64,000 bases of DNA from Christensenella timonensis (GCF_900087015.1 NZ_FLKP01000002.1:1674001-1738000); one strand, 5' to 3'. Positions 8,609-18,267 are shown, counted from the first letter of the stretch. Notes: generated by a model from the letters alone, not told the origin. Translations and numbers: made by a program.

Positions 8609-9448
8609 CTACTTTTTTGTGATGCTCCATTGAGCCAGCTTATCCTTTAGCTGCGGGAAAAAGTGGTTCTTATGGAAACGTATAAACTGCGTCGCCGACT
8701 GCGAACGGCAGATCGTCACTTCCTCCTGCTCGGAAATCCGCACAATATCCTGCCCATCCGCCGTGAGCGTTACATCCTCTTCCCCGTCAAAAGGCGCCAC
8801 CTTTATGATATCGCTGAATTTTGCGATGATGCTGCGCGCATACAACGAATGCGGACAGATCGGCGTCACCAGCACGCAATTCACATTCGGCGCTACGATC
8901 GGCCCGCCCGCCGAAAGGGAGTAGGCCGTAGAGCCTGTAGGCGTGGATACGATCAGCCCGTCGCCATTGTAAAGCTCCGCGAGCGAATCGTTGATGTACA
9001 AGTCAAGCTTTACCATATGGGTACGGTTTTCTTTGGAAATAATGAAATCATTGAGCGCCAGCAAAGGCTTTGCAACGTTCGATACGTGCGCCTCCAGCAT
9101 CATGCGCTCATCGACCAGGTATTCCTCATGCAATACCCTTTCAATCGCTTCATCCAGGTCATCCATGCCGATCTCGCTCATAAAACCAAGGTGTCCAATA
9201 TTGATCCCCAGCAGCTTGATGCCATATCCCACATATTTACGCGCCGCGCGCAAAATGGTGCCGTCCCCGCCCAAAACGAGGAGTACGTCCGCATGCCTTG
9301 CGTCTTCAAACGTCGATATATCCAGCATTTGCGCCGTATCATCATCATGACAAACCGTACATTCATGCCTTTTGAGCGCGTCAATGACTATACGGGTTGC
9401 CTGAAGGCCCGGGTCCTTTTTCTCATTTGTATAGACGCCGAATTTCAT
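8609..9448 (-). CDS. nadK: NAD kinase
   Basis: 279 residues. GGDGTILRAAR (about residue 60) is the ATP/NAD kinase motif, and NGDGLIVSTPTGSTAYSLSAGGPIV is the second signature. It phosphorylates NAD+ to NADP+. It is first in the run nadK-argR-recN-spo0A-punA and has a plausible promoter of its own in the 93-nt gap downstream of tlyA. Confidence 0.95.
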   Translation of the reverse strand: MKFGVYTNEKKDPGLQATRIVIDALKRHECTVCHDDDTAQMLDISTFEDARHADVLLVLGGDGTILRAARKYVGYGIKLLGINIGHLGFMSEIGMDDLDEAIERVLHEEYLVDERMMLEAHVSNVAKPLLALNDFIISKENRTHMVKLDLYINDSLAELYNGDGLIVSTPTGSTAYSLSAGGPIVAPNVNCVLVTPICPHSLYARSIIAKFSDIIKVAPFDGEEDVTLTADGQDIVRISEQEEVTICRSQSATQFIRFHKNHFFPQLKDKLAQWSITKK

Positions 9449-9486
9449 CCTGAAAACCCCGTTCTGATTATTAAGATATCAATATT

Positions 9487-9516
9487 AGTATACACTAAAA
9501 ATGCATAGATATACAA
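9487..9516 (-). promoter_or_regulatory. Promoter for nadK-argR-recN-spo0A-punA
   Basis: TTGTAT (9511-9516) and TATACT (9487-9492) are 18 nt apart on the minus strand in an AT-rich intergenic gap, about 40 nt upstream of the nadK start. Confidence 0.6.
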
Positions 9517-9541
9517 GGATATACGGAATAAATTTACAAAA

Positions 9542-10333
9542 CTACAAACGCTCGTGGGAGAGCGCTACAATGCGCTGCACGTCCTCCCTGCCCATCCGGC
9601 AAAGTCCTGCTTGCCTCTCAAACAGGGCAAGGTATTCGATATTTCCGTTTGGCCCTTTGATGGGGGAATACGTTAAATTGCGGATCGCCAACCCGTTTTC
9701 CGCTGCCTTGCCGATCACACTGCAAATGACGTCCTCATGGACGGCCGCGTCCCGCACCACGCCCTTTTTCCCAACATGTTCTTTGCCCGCCTCGAATTGC
9801 GGTTTGATCAGCGCAACCGCCTGCATATCAGGCGCTCCTACACGTATGACAGCAGGAAAAATCAGGCCCAGTGAAATAAAGGAAACGTCTATGCTCGCAA
9901 AATCGACCGGCCTGTCCTGCGCTTCCAAATAACGAGCGTTGGTACGCTCCATCAGTTTTACACGGCCATCGTTCCTCAAAGCCCAGTCGAACTGGCCATA
10001 CCCGACGTCCACTGCATATACATAGGCCGCCCCGCTCTTTAGCATACAGTCCGTAAAGCCTCCCGTAGAGGCCCCAATGTCCATACAGACCTTTCCCTCC
10101 AGGTCAAGCTGGAATTCCTTCATCGCTTTTTCAAGCTTCAGGCCGCCCCTGCTGACATACGGACAATGATCCTGCCCGACCGCGATCTTTACATCCTCTT
10201 CAAAGGTATCGGAAGGCGCTTTCACAAGCTTTCCCTCTACCGTCACCTCGCCTGCGATCACCAGAGCTTTCGCTTTTTCACGGCTTTTGGCAAGGCCCTT
10301 TTCCGCCAGCAGGACATCAATTCTCTTTTTCAT
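9542..10333 (-). CDS. tlyA: TlyA-family rRNA 2'-O-methyltransferase
   Basis: 263 residues. An N-terminal S4 domain (MKKRIDVLLAEKGLAKSREKAKALVIAG) is followed by an FtsJ-type SAM methyltransferase domain with MDIGASTGGFTDCMLKSGA as the SAM-binding loop. In mycobacteria TlyA methylates 16S and 23S rRNA riboses; older annotations call the family haemolysin A. It starts 17 nt inside the end of oapA, so the two are tightly coupled. A TlyA-type gene next to oapA is also part of published OLE RNA loci, which supports the call on the upstream RNA. Confidence 0.92.
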   Translation of the reverse strand: MKKRIDVLLAEKGLAKSREKAKALVIAGEVTVEGKLVKAPSDTFEEDVKIAVGQDHCPYVSRGGLKLEKAMKEFQLDLEGKVCMDIGASTGGFTDCMLKSGAAYVYAVDVGYGQFDWALRNDGRVKLMERTNARYLEAQDRPVDFASIDVSFISLGLIFPAVIRVGAPDMQAVALIKPQFEAGKEHVGKKGVVRDAAVHEDVICSVIGKAAENGLAIRNLTYSPIKGPNGNIEYLALFERQAGLCRMGREDVQRIVALSHERL

Positions 10334-10868
10334 TGTTTTTGCCCTTCTTAAAACTGAAAAAATGCGCGATCGAACCGATCGTCATGACAATATCCTTGTT
10401 CTTTTTCAGGGCGATCCCCTTGCCCCACGCTTTTCCCGCAACGGTAAGCGCTGCGATCAGTGCGGATACGGCAATGGAAATCACCATATCCGGGAATGGG
10501 AACTGAAAGACGATCGCCTTCAAGGCGATGGCGGCGCCTGCAGCGCCGCTGACGATCCCGCAGATATCGCCGATCACGTCATTGCAAAAATTAGACACTA
10601 CATCTGCATTTTTCAGCATTTTGAGGGCATAATGCGCCTTTGTGTTTTTCCGTGCGGACATCGCGATAAACGGCGATTGATCACAGCTTGCAAAGGCCAC
10701 GCCAACGATATCAAAGAGGATACCGACCGCGATCAGCGCAATGACAACGCCTACGGATGCAAGCAGCGATAAGTTGGAAATAAAATATTCCGCAGCGACG
10801 GATACGCCTGCGGAAATAAACAATGTAATAAAAAATATTTTGATCGCCCAGTGCTTGATGACCTTCAT
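10317..10868 (-). CDS. oapA: OLE-associated membrane protein OapA
   Basis: 183 residues with about four hydrophobic segments (roughly 8-28, 33-59, 94-122, 126-146), a basic loop between the second and third (SARKNTKAHYALK) and a Lys-rich tail. Asp97 and Asp101 form an i/i+4 pair in NDVIGD at the start of the third segment. GILFDIVGVAFASCDQSPFIAMSA is the other strongly patterned stretch. Published work shows OapA binds OLE RNA and holds it at the membrane; it is tied to stress tolerance and Mg2+ physiology. The start at 10868 has GGAG 5 nt upstream, and a longer frame to 11033 would run into the RNA gene. The call rests on size, topology and position directly after the RNA and before tlyA. 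Confidence 0.82.
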   Translation of the reverse strand: MKVIKHWAIKIFFITLFISAGVSVAAEYFISNLSLLASVGVVIALIAVGILFDIVGVAFASCDQSPFIAMSARKNTKAHYALKMLKNADVVSNFCNDVIGDICGIVSGAAGAAIALKAIVFQFPFPDMVISIAVSALIAALTVAGKAWGKGIALKKNKDIVMTIGSIAHFFSFKKGKNNEKEN

Positions 10869-10888
10869 CGTTACTCCAATATAAAAAT

Positions 10889-11474
10889 ATGGTGGTGACA
10901 ATAAGGGTAGACCTTGCAGTATTTGGTCCGGTAGGATTTCCCCACAGTCTGCTCCCCGTCGCCGAAAGGAGTGGTTTCCCCTTAGAGCCTGCGGTGCAGT
11001 GTTACCTGCTGCACGACCGGATTGCCTGTTCAAACCACACTATAATCCCCTTATTGCCTGAAATACAGTCTAGGAGCTTTCCTCGACAGCACAAATCCGA
11101 TTTCTAGTCTCTTTTGCCAGCATGGTTTTTTACAGTCATGGTCCCTGAACATCCGTACGCAATGTTTCAGTGATCGTCTTCCTGCTTTTCCACCATGCCA
11201 ACGCAAGACAGGCTACTCTGTACACAGCGTAGTACCGCATAACAGGTTCCACCCTGCCCAGTAATGAAAAGGTCTCACCACCCAAGCAGGTCTCCGCGAA
11301 AGCTGGGTCAACGCCCATATGCCCTTATGGATCGCCCTTCTTTCTTAACTCCCAGCACCAGCCCCCGACGGGGCGTCAGCGGCCAGCACCAGAAACTTCA
11401 TCGATGTGCCCTTTAACGGATTTTTAGGCCCGCCTTCGAAATCGGCAGTACCGACTAGAATACTGCACCACCAT
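10889..11474 (-). ncRNA. ole: OLE RNA (ornate large extremophilic RNA)
   Basis: No plausible protein fits the 617-nt gap between recA and oapA. The minus strand reads as a structured RNA of about 586 nt. Its ends pair perfectly over 9 bp: AUGGUGGUG (11474-11466) with CACCACCAU (10897-10889). Further local helices are visible, for example GCAGUA with UACUGC near the 5' end and GCCCC with GGGGC around 11363-11376. Known OLE RNAs are about 600 nt, lie directly 5' of oapA, and cluster with tlyA, argR and recN; all of that is found here. The RNA starts 12 nt after the recA stop and ends 20 nt before the oapA start, with no terminator, so it is part of a longer transcript. Confidence 0.85.
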
Positions 11475-11485
11475 AAACCAATGGT

Positions 11486-12529
11486 TTACTTTTCCTTCTT
11501 TTCTTCCTCTTCCGTAGGTTCTTCATCCGGCATATCCGCATATTCCCCCAGCTTGTATGCCTTCAATATCTCCTGTTTGATCGTTTCCGCGATTTCCGGG
11601 TTTGCAGCAAGGTACAGCCGCACATTGTCACGCCCCTGGCCGATCTGCTCCCCATTGTAAGAGAACCACGAACCGGATTTGACGATAATCCCCAGCTGCG
11701 TTGCAAGGTTTAAGATACTTGCCGTTTCACTGATCCCCTCGCCGTAATAAATCTCAAATTCAGCCGTCTTGAACGGCGGAGCTACTTTGTTCTTCACGAC
11801 CTTGATGCGGGTACGGTTACCGATCATCTGGTCTCCGACCTTGATCGTCTCGATCCGGCGCACGTCAAGACGCACAGAAGCGTAGAATTTCAGGGCTTTA
11901 CCGCCTGTCGTCGTTTCCGGGCTGCCGAACATCACGCCGATCTTCTCGCGCAGTTGGTTAATGAATACTGCGATCGTGTTGGAACGGTTGATCACGCCCG
12001 CCAGTTTGCGGAGCGCTTGCGACATCAGTCTTGCTTGCGCACCGACATGCGAATCCCCCATCAAGCCTTCGATCTCCGATTTTGGCACCAGTGCCGCAAC
12101 AGAGTCGACGACAATGATATCGATCGCGCCGCTCCTCGTGAGGGCTTCCGTGATCTCCAGCGCTTCCTCTCCCGTGCTGGGCTGGGAGACGTACAGGTTA
12201 TCGATGTCAACGCCGAGGTTCTTTGCATAGACCGGATCGAGCGCGTGCTCCGCGTCGATAAACGCCGCTGCGCCGCCCTGCTTTTGCACTTCAGCGATCA
12301 TATGCAGCGCTACCGTCGTTTTACCGGACGATTCCGGCCCATATATCTCAACGATCCTGCCGCGCGGCACACCGCCGATCCCAAGGGCGATATCAAGCTC
12401 CAGGCACCCTGTCGGAACAACGGATACGTTCATATTTTTCGCGGCATCCCCAAGCTTCATGACCGCGCCTTTCCCAAACTGTTTTTCGATTTGGGCCAGT
12501 GCCACGTCCAATGCTTTATCTTTTTCCAT
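11486..12529 (-). CDS. recA: Recombinase RecA
   Basis: 347 residues. Walker [14 protein letters not shown], loop L1/L2 region [42 protein letters not shown], and a very acidic C-terminal tail ([15 protein letters not shown]). It performs homologous strand exchange and stimulates LexA cleavage. The start MEKDKAL at 12529 has AGGA about 9 nt upstream; the ORF extension to 12559 overlaps pgsA. It follows pgsA by 26 nt, the usual pgsA-recA order, and is followed at once by the OLE RNA. No LexA-type operator was recognised here. Confidence 0.97.
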   Translation of the reverse strand: MEKDKALDVALAQIEKQFGKGAVMKLGDAAKNMNVSVVPTGCLELDIALGIGGVPRGRIVEIYGPESSGKTTVALHMIAEVQKQGGAAAFIDAEHALDPVYAKNLGVDIDNLYVSQPSTGEEALEITEALTRSGAIDIIVVDSVAALVPKSEIEGLMGDSHVGAQARLMSQALRKLAGVINRSNTIAVFINQLREKIGVMFGSPETTTGGKALKFYASVRLDVRRIETIKVGDQMIGNRTRIKVVKNKVAPPFKTAEFEIYYGEGISETASILNLATQLGIIVKSGSWFSYNGEQIGQGRDNVRLYLAANPEIAETIKQEILKAYKLGEYADMPDEEPTEEEEKKEK

Positions 12530-12555
12530 TCTCCAAATTCCTTTCTGTTTTCCAA

Positions 12556-13098
12556 TCAATCCTTCAGTACTTTTGCGTTTTTAACCATATATTCGATGCA
12601 TGAGTATACAGCTAATGCCGCGCTTACCCAAATCAGTATCGAACCGACCGAGACCGGCACAAACATGAACGGCCAGTCGTTTAGGAGCAACAATATGATG
12701 GCTACGAACTGTACGACCGTTTTCAGCTTGCCCGACATATCCGCTGCGATCACCACGCCCTTCGAGGCCGCCAGTGAACGTACGCCGCCGATGATCAACT
12801 CCCGCGCCTCGATGATCAGTACGGGAATCAGGCCGACCTTACCCCAGTCCATCAGCAAAAGCAATGCCGCCAACACCAGCAGCTTGTCCGCGATCGGATC
12901 CCAAAGCTTGCCAAAATTCGATACCTGGTTGTTCCTGCGCGCAAGAAACCCGTCCAGCCAGTCTGTAAAAGCCGCTGCAATGAATATTATAGCAGCATAG
13001 ATGTTCCAATCAGGTACATTGACAAAATAAAATAATACAAAAAACGGGATCAGTACCATGCGTGCCAGGGTCAATATGTTCGGTGCATTCCATTTCAT
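12556..13098 (-). CDS. pgsA: CDP-diacylglycerol-glycerol-3-phosphate 3-phosphatidyltransferase
   Basis: 180 residues with about four to five membrane helices. The CDP-alcohol phosphotransferase motif is intact: [28 protein letters not shown], that is D-x2-DG-x2-AR-x8-G-x3-D-x3-D. It makes phosphatidylglycerophosphate, the first committed step to phosphatidylglycerol. It overlaps the rimO stop by 4 nt (ATGA), so it is translationally coupled. Confidence 0.95.
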   Translation of the reverse strand: MKWNAPNILTLARMVLIPFFVLFYFVNVPDWNIYAAIIFIAAAFTDWLDGFLARRNNQVSNFGKLWDPIADKLLVLAALLLLMDWGKVGLIPVLIIEARELIIGGVRSLAASKGVVIAADMSGKLKTVVQFVAIILLLLNDWPFMFVPVSVGSILIWVSAALAVYSCIEYMVKNAKVLKD

Positions 13099-14420
13099 CG
13101 TTCCAGCTCTCCTACACAGTCATAGCTGTATGCTCTTGTAATCCTCACGTTATAATATTTTCCTTCTTCCAATTCCTGTTGCGTTTCAATAAATATCTTG
13201 CCGTCTACATCAGGCGCTTCGGCATACGACCGGCCATAGTATGCCCCGGTCTGTGTATCCTTCCCTTCCACCAGTACTTCGTAGACCCTGCCGATACGCT
13301 TTTGGTTCAGGTCAAGCGAGATCGAGGACTGCACATTGAGCACCGCGTCCTTGCGGAATTCCTTTTCCTCTTCGTCGATCTGCCCCGCCATCTCCCCGGC
13401 AGGCGTATTTTCCTCCTGAGAATAAGTAAATACGCCCAACCTGTCAAACTGCAACTTTTTCATTGTGCTGTAGAGGTGCACGACATTATCCCGCGTTTCC
13501 CCCGGGAAACCGACGATCACTGTCGAACGGATGACGAAATCCGGCGACGTCTCGCGAATTTTCCGCACCACTTCACAGGTGGATTCGCGCGTATTCCTCC
13601 GGTTCATCGGCTCCAGCACTTCGTTATCGAGATGCTGCACCGGAATATCGATATATTTGACGATATTATCATGCTTCATCATAACGTCGAGAAGCTCGTC
13701 CGTCACGCCATTCGGATAGCTGTACAATACGCGCAGCCACTTCACGCCCTCAATTTGCGCCGCCTCGTCCATCAGCTTTGCGAGGTTGATATTCCCTTGA
13801 AGGTCACTTCCATAATTCGTCGTATCCTGTGCGATGAGGATGATCTCGGAAAAGCCCTCCTTGACAAGCATACGGATCTCTTCAAGGATCGACTGCGGGC
13901 TACGGCTCTGGTAGCTTCCCCGGATCGACGGGATCACACAATAGCTGCAGCAATTGTCGCAGCCTTCCGCAATCCTGACATAAGCGGTGGGGGCAACCGT
14001 CGTGACCACCCGCTCGTGGTACGTTTCGTCGAATGTTACATCGGCATATTTGGTAAAATGCCCGCCGTTTGCGACCTCTTCGACCGCCGCGGCAATATCT
14101 TTATAGGCCGCCGTACCCAAAAAGGCGTCGACCCGCGGAAGGGTTTCCGAAAGTTCTTCACGGAAACGCTGCGGCAGGCAGCCCGTTACCACAATACCTT
14201 TTACATTGCCGAATTTTTTCTGCTGTTCCGCCTCCAGGATCGTGTTGATCGATTCTTCCTTGGCTTCATCCGTAAAAGCACAAGTATTGATCAGCACAAT
14301 ATCGGCCTCTGCGATATCCTGCACAAATACATAATCCTTCTTGAGCTGTGCGAGCATCAACTCAGTATCCATCCTGTTTTTTGCACATCCCAGCGAAATC
14401 ACGCCAATCTTTACAGCCAT
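13095..14420 (-). CDS. rimO: Ribosomal protein S12 methylthiotransferase RimO
   Basis: 441 residues. Three domains: UPF0004 (GVISLGCAKNRMDTE with further Cys in INTCAF and VTGCLPQR), radical SAM (EGCDNCCSYC, giving C-x3-C-x2-C with an extra Cys where Arg is common) and a C-terminal TRAM domain (RIGRVYEVLVEG). It uses two 4Fe-4S clusters to methylthiolate an Asp of ribosomal protein S12. RimO is favoured over MiaB by the N-terminus and by the rimO-pgsA gene order. Confidence 0.92.
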   Translation of the reverse strand: MAVKIGVISLGCAKNRMDTELMLAQLKKDYVFVQDIAEADIVLINTCAFTDEAKEESINTILEAEQQKKFGNVKGIVVTGCLPQRFREELSETLPRVDAFLGTAAYKDIAAAVEEVANGGHFTKYADVTFDETYHERVVTTVAPTAYVRIAEGCDNCCSYCVIPSIRGSYQSRSPQSILEEIRMLVKEGFSEIILIAQDTTNYGSDLQGNINLAKLMDEAAQIEGVKWLRVLYSYPNGVTDELLDVMMKHDNIVKYIDIPVQHLDNEVLEPMNRRNTRESTCEVVRKIRETSPDFVIRSTVIVGFPGETRDNVVHLYSTMKKLQFDRLGVFTYSQEENTPAGEMAGQIDEEEKEFRKDAVLNVQSSISLDLNQKRIGRVYEVLVEGKDTQTGAYYGRSYAEAPDVDGKIFIETQQELEEGKYYNVRITRAYSYDCVGELER

Positions 14421-14422
14421 AC

Positions 14423-16837
14423 TTACTCTTCCTCTCCCTGAGGGGATACAACCCGGTCAAATTCTTCCCTGGTGATCAGCACCTGTCTTGGCTTACTGCC
14501 ATCCATCGGTGAAATATACCCATTCTCCTCCAACTGGTCGATCAGCCGCGCAGCACGCGCATAGCCGATCCTCAGCCTTCTTTGCAGCATCGAGGTAGAA
14601 GCCTGCTCATATTCCATCACGACCTCCAGGGCCTTGATGAACAGCTCGTCCGTCTGTTCCTGTCCGGCGATCGGCGAAGCGGATTCCTTGGATATTCCAT
14701 CCAGTACCCGCGTATCATAATCGGCTGTTGTCCGCTCTTTTAAGAAATTCGTAACGGCTTCGACCTCTTTATCCGAAATAAAGCATCCCTGCAGGCGCAC
14801 AGGTTTGGGAGCGCCTGACGGGTAAAACAGCATATCGCCCTGTCCTAAAAGTTTTTCCGCCCCCGCCATATCGAGAATCGTACGCGAATCCACCTGCGAA
14901 GATACCGCAAATGCCACCCTCGAAGGGATGTTAGCCTTGATAATACCGGTAATCACATCTACCGAAGGACGCTGTGTGGCAATAACAAGGTGGATGCCGC
15001 TGGCACGGCCAAGCTGCGCGATCCGGCAGATCGCGTCTTCCACTTCGCCCGGCGCGACCATCATCAGGTCTGCAAGCTCGTCTATGATAACAAGGATATG
15101 CGGCAGCTTTTCCTGTTCCTCCGCCAGCATGATTTCATTATATTTCTTTAAGTCCTTCGCACCCTTTGCCGCGAACATGCGGTAACGCATCGTCATTTCA
15201 TTGACGGCCCAATTGATGGCGGAAGCCGCCTTTTTGGGATCGGTGACCACAGGAATCAATAAATGCGGGATATCGTTGAATACATTGAGCTCGACCACTT
15301 TGGGGTCGATCATGATCATCTTCACATCTTCCGGCGAAGAATGGTAAAGGATGCTTACGATCAGCGAATTGATGCATACGCTTTTGCCGGAACCCGTAGC
15401 CCCCGCAATCAGCATATGCGGCATACGCCCGATATCCGCATATACGTTAGATCCTGCGATATCCTTCCCCAGCGCGAAGGCGATCGGGCTTTTCAGCCGC
15501 TTGAAATCTTCCGCACTTACAAGCTCACGCAGCCCGACCGAACTCGTTTCCGTATTCGGGATCTCTATCCCTACCACGGGTTTGCCCGGAACAGGCGCTT
15601 CGATACGCACATCCCGCGCGGCAAGGTTCATCGCGATATCATCTGCCAGGTTCACAATTTTACTGACCTTGATTCCCGGCGCCGGCTGCACTTCGTAACG
15701 TGTCACGACCGGCCCCCGGCTGACGTTCACCACTTTGGCGCTTACATGGAAACTCGCAAGCGTATTTTCCAATATCTCTACATTCTTGCGCAGGTCGGAA
15801 GCCGATGTGCGCCCGCCCTGCCCCTGCGGCATCGCCAGCAGGTTCAGCGGCGGCTTTACATACTTGGAAGCATTCTGTTTGGGCGGGGTCATCAGGTTAG
15901 CAGCCCTGGAAACGGATGTTGCGGCAGTTCCCGCAGCCGTACCCTTCGTTTTAACTACGGCCGGAATCGGCTGTGTCACTTCAATCCTGCGCCTGCTGCG
16001 CGTTTCCGTCGGTACGTCATCGTCAAATGTAATATCCGTATCCGAAAAGACCTTCCTATATTCCTCCGGATTATAATCTGCAAATTCGTCTTCTTCAGGC
16101 ATATCCTGCACAGCTGTTCCCTCCGGCTGCGCCATACCTTCCATATTCTCGATCTGCATATTAAACTCATCATCTTCCGGCTCCAGGAAAGCAGCTTCCT
16201 GCATAGCATTCAAGTTCTCGATATAAAGCTGTTTTTGCTCCCGGCGTTCTTCTGCCCGCGCACGGTATTCATCGTATGTCGTCTTGACCGCCGTACCCAG
16301 GTCCGCGCTCATTTTCTTGATAGAAAGGTTGGTCAGCGCCAGGATACATGCCGCCGTCCCGGTAATAAACACAATATAACTGCCGACAAGGCTCAAAAAG
16401 CGATACGTCCAATAGGTGAGTAGGGAGCCGATCGCACCCGCACCCACAAGGTTTGCCGCACCTGCGTCATAGGACGCTTTCACGAAGTCAGGAAAACTGT
16501 TTCCCGTCTGGTAGATATCCTCGATCGCAAAGAGATGCACCAGCGAAAACACAAAAAACACCGCCAAGGCCATCAGAACAAGCTTCCCTGCATTGGGATA
16601 CTTTTTGCGCGCGGCAATAAACAATACGCCGATCACGCCGAGGATCACCGGTACGACATAGCCGATCACGCCGCACAAACCAAAAATAAAGCCTTTGATC
16701 ATATCACCAAAGACACTGCCAACGCTAAAGTATATTGTTATTGCAGCAAATACCGCCAGTCCGATAATGACGATACCGATTATTTCGCCTGCTTTTGATG
16801 TGCTTTTTTTCTTTTTCCTCTTGCGCGCCGTCGCCAT
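14423..16837 (-). CDS. ftsK: DNA translocase FtsK/SpoIIIE
   Basis: 804 residues. A Lys-rich start, four membrane helices (about residues 20-190), an acidic linker rich in Glu/Pro (about 200-330), the motor core with Walker [15 protein letters not shown] and [21 protein letters not shown], and a C-terminal gamma winged helix ([26 protein letters not shown]) that reads polar DNA sequences. It pumps DNA through the septum during division or sporulation. From sequence alone it cannot be split between FtsK and SpoIIIE. It heads the ftsK-rimO-pgsA-recA-OLE-oapA-tlyA transcript. Confidence 0.95.
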   Translation of the reverse strand: MATARKRKKKKSTSKAGEIIGIVIIGLAVFAAITIYFSVGSVFGDMIKGFIFGLCGVIGYVVPVILGVIGVLFIAARKKYPNAGKLVLMALAVFFVFSLVHLFAIEDIYQTGNSFPDFVKASYDAGAANLVGAGAIGSLLTYWTYRFLSLVGSYIVFITGTAACILALTNLSIKKMSADLGTAVKTTYDEYRARAEERREQKQLYIENLNAMQEAAFLEPEDDEFNMQIENMEGMAQPEGTAVQDMPEEDEFADYNPEEYRKVFSDTDITFDDDVPTETRSRRRIEVTQPIPAVVKTKGTAAGTAATSVSRAANLMTPPKQNASKYVKPPLNLLAMPQGQGGRTSASDLRKNVEILENTLASFHVSAKVVNVSRGPVVTRYEVQPAPGIKVSKIVNLADDIAMNLAARDVRIEAPVPGKPVVGIEIPNTETSSVGLRELVSAEDFKRLKSPIAFALGKDIAGSNVYADIGRMPHMLIAGATGSGKSVCINSLIVSILYHSSPEDVKMIMIDPKVVELNVFNDIPHLLIPVVTDPKKAASAINWAVNEMTMRYRMFAAKGAKDLKKYNEIMLAEEQEKLPHILVIIDELADLMMVAPGEVEDAICRIAQLGRASGIHLVIATQRPSVDVITGIIKANIPSRVAFAVSSQVDSRTILDMAGAEKLLGQGDMLFYPSGAPKPVRLQGCFISDKEVEAVTNFLKERTTADYDTRVLDGISKESASPIAGQEQTDELFIKALEVVMEYEQASTSMLQRRLRIGYARAARLIDQLEENGYISPMDGSKPRQVLITREEFDRVVSPQGEEE

Positions 16838-16873
16838 ATTATCCCCTCAAAAAACCAAAAAACCTGATATCAT

Positions 16874-16902
16874 ATTATAGCACCGAAACAAATTTTTTTC
16901 AA
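16874..16902 (-). promoter_or_regulatory. Sigma-A promoter for the ftsK-recA-OLE-oapA-tlyA unit
   Basis: TTGAAA (16897-16902) and a perfect TATAAT (16874-16879) with a 17-nt spacer on the minus strand, about 35 nt before the ftsK start. The -35 overlaps the last codon and stop of the upstream peptidase gene. Confidence 0.75.
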
Positions 16903-18191
16903 ATCCGTCCGCCGCTTTCCGCAATAATATTTTTCAGCGGTTCCTCGTCGGGAATGTTCCCTACACCGGTCAGCGTCAGGTTGCTTAAATCGATACAGTA
17001 ACCGGCAACATCCATGACCTCATCATATTTTACTTCTTCTATCATCTGCAGGACTTCTTCATCCGAATACACTTTTCCGGTAAGCAAAAGCGCCTTTCCG
17101 ATCGCACTCATTTTGGACGAGGTGCTTTCCAGCGAGAGGATCATGCTGCCCTTCAGCTGTTCCTTGCTTTGCAAAAATTCTTCCTTCGTAATCCCGTCTT
17201 TTTTAACCAGCATCAGCTCCCGCAGGATCATTTCCGTCACTTTTTCCGCATTGCCTGCCATCGTTCCCGCATATACGCCGTACATGCCTGTGTCCCTGTA
17301 AAGCGCAGGATAAGTAAATACGGAATACGCCATGCCCATCTCTTCCCTTATTTTCTGGAACAAGCGCGAGCTCATGGAGCCGCCCACTACATTATTGAGG
17401 ATATTGAGTGCAAAACGCTTTTGATCCCTGATATCAAAGCATGGCATCCCCATGCACAGATGCACCTGCTCGATTTCACGCTTGTTTACACGAAATCCGC
17501 TGTGCGTACGGAAACCGCCGCAGTTGGAAAATGCAGGCAGCTTCAAGTCGTTTTTATTAACGTCCGTCAGATAGCGGTTCAGGGATTCTTTCAGCTCCCG
17601 CTCATCAAAGTTACCGGCTACCGCGATCACGATGTTGGAAGCGGTATAATAGCGCTGCATATAGGAAACGAGGTCATCCCTTGAAAACCGCCTGATGTTT
17701 TCCGGCGGGCCAATGATCGTTTTGGACAGCGAACATCCGTCAAAGAAAGTGCTTGAAATGAGATCCATCGCGGCATCTTCCGGATTGTCGTTGCTCATGG
17801 CGATTTCTTCCAGCACTACGCCCTTTTCCTTTTCCAGCTCCACCGGGTCAAGCGTCGCGTTGCAGAAAAGATCTGTCAGGATCTCAAGCCCTGCGTCCAG
17901 CTTTTCATCGATCACTTTGATATAATAACAGGTACATTCTTTGGACGTAAAGGCATTGATCTGTCCGCCTATATTGTCCACATCCACCGCAATCTGTTTC
18001 GCACTGCGCTTCTTTGTGCCTTTGAACAGCATATGCTCGATCAGGTGCGAAATACCGTTTTCCTCCGGCGTTTCCGTGATCGAACCCGCACCGACCCAGA
18101 CGCCTACCGTCACCGAATGGAAGTTCGGCAGTTTTTCCGCGATCAGCGTAACGCCGCTCTTCAATTTTTCGTTGATAAATACTGTACTCAT
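16899..18191 (-). CDS. M16-family zinc metallopeptidase (processing-peptidase-like)
   Basis: 430 residues, the one-module M16B size. The inverted zinc motif HLIEH sits in GISHLIEHMLFKGTKKR, with the downstream Glu in EKGVVLEEIAMSNDNPEDAA. The C-terminal half has the family's GGSMSSRLFQKIREEMGMAYSV substrate-binding stretch. This is the YmxG/MlpA-type peptidase found after pnp in Firmicutes; its substrate is unknown. It begins 37 nt after the pnp terminator with no room for a good promoter. GGGAG lies about 9 nt before the ATG. Confidence 0.92.
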   Translation of the reverse strand: MSTVFINEKLKSGVTLIAEKLPNFHSVTVGVWVGAGSITETPEENGISHLIEHMLFKGTKKRSAKQIAVDVDNIGGQINAFTSKECTCYYIKVIDEKLDAGLEILTDLFCNATLDPVELEKEKGVVLEEIAMSNDNPEDAAMDLISSTFFDGCSLSKTIIGPPENIRRFSRDDLVSYMQRYYTASNIVIAVAGNFDERELKESLNRYLTDVNKNDLKLPAFSNCGGFRTHSGFRVNKREIEQVHLCMGMPCFDIRDQKRFALNILNNVVGGSMSSRLFQKIREEMGMAYSVFTYPALYRDTGMYGVYAGTMAGNAEKVTEMILRELMLVKKDGITKEEFLQSKEQLKGSMILSLESTSSKMSAIGKALLLTGKVYSDEEVLQMIEEVKYDEVMDVAGYCIDLSNLTLTGVGNIPDEEPLKNIIAESGGRI

Positions 18192-18228
18192 AAATAACTA
18201 CTCCCTGCGCACACAGGCGCATCGTAAT

Positions 18229-18254
18229 AAAAAAGCCGGGGATACCGGCTTTTT
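18229..18254 (-). terminator. Intrinsic terminator of pnp
   Basis: A 9-bp stem AAAAGCCGG (18231-18239) with CCGGCTTTT (18245-18253) and a 5-nt loop, ending in six T on the minus strand, just after the pnp stop. Confidence 0.88.
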
Positions 18255-18267
18255 ACCAATTGCTGTG

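Noticed and set aside
10889-11110. RNase P RNA on the minus strand
   Set aside because: A stretch GAGGAAAGCTCC near 11072-11083 resembles the conserved GAGGAAAGUCC of RNase P RNA. The other conserved RNase P elements are not found at the right places, and the structured region extends about 390 nt further upstream with a closing stem.
10869-11318. Short open frames in the same gap (for example 10889-11107 plus, 11136-11318 minus, and the 5' extension of oapA to 11033)
   Set aside because: No ribosome-binding sites, unnatural composition, and they conflict with the paired RNA ends.
10869-11485. tmRNA, 6S RNA or SRP RNA in the recA-oapA gap
   Set aside because: No tRNA-like end with CCA, no tag reading frame, no SRP GGAAG motif in context, and the length (about 586 nt) is too great for 6S or SRP RNA.
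13062-14441. 459-codon plus-strand open frame
   Set aside because: It lies antisense to rimO, which has all family motifs. His/Arg/Ile-rich composition is typical of a shadow frame.
15263-16423. 386-codon plus-strand open frame
   Set aside because: Antisense to ftsK; shadow of a long real gene. The same applies to 317-1123, 19162-20229, 36208-37284, 50619-51641 and 51805-52758.
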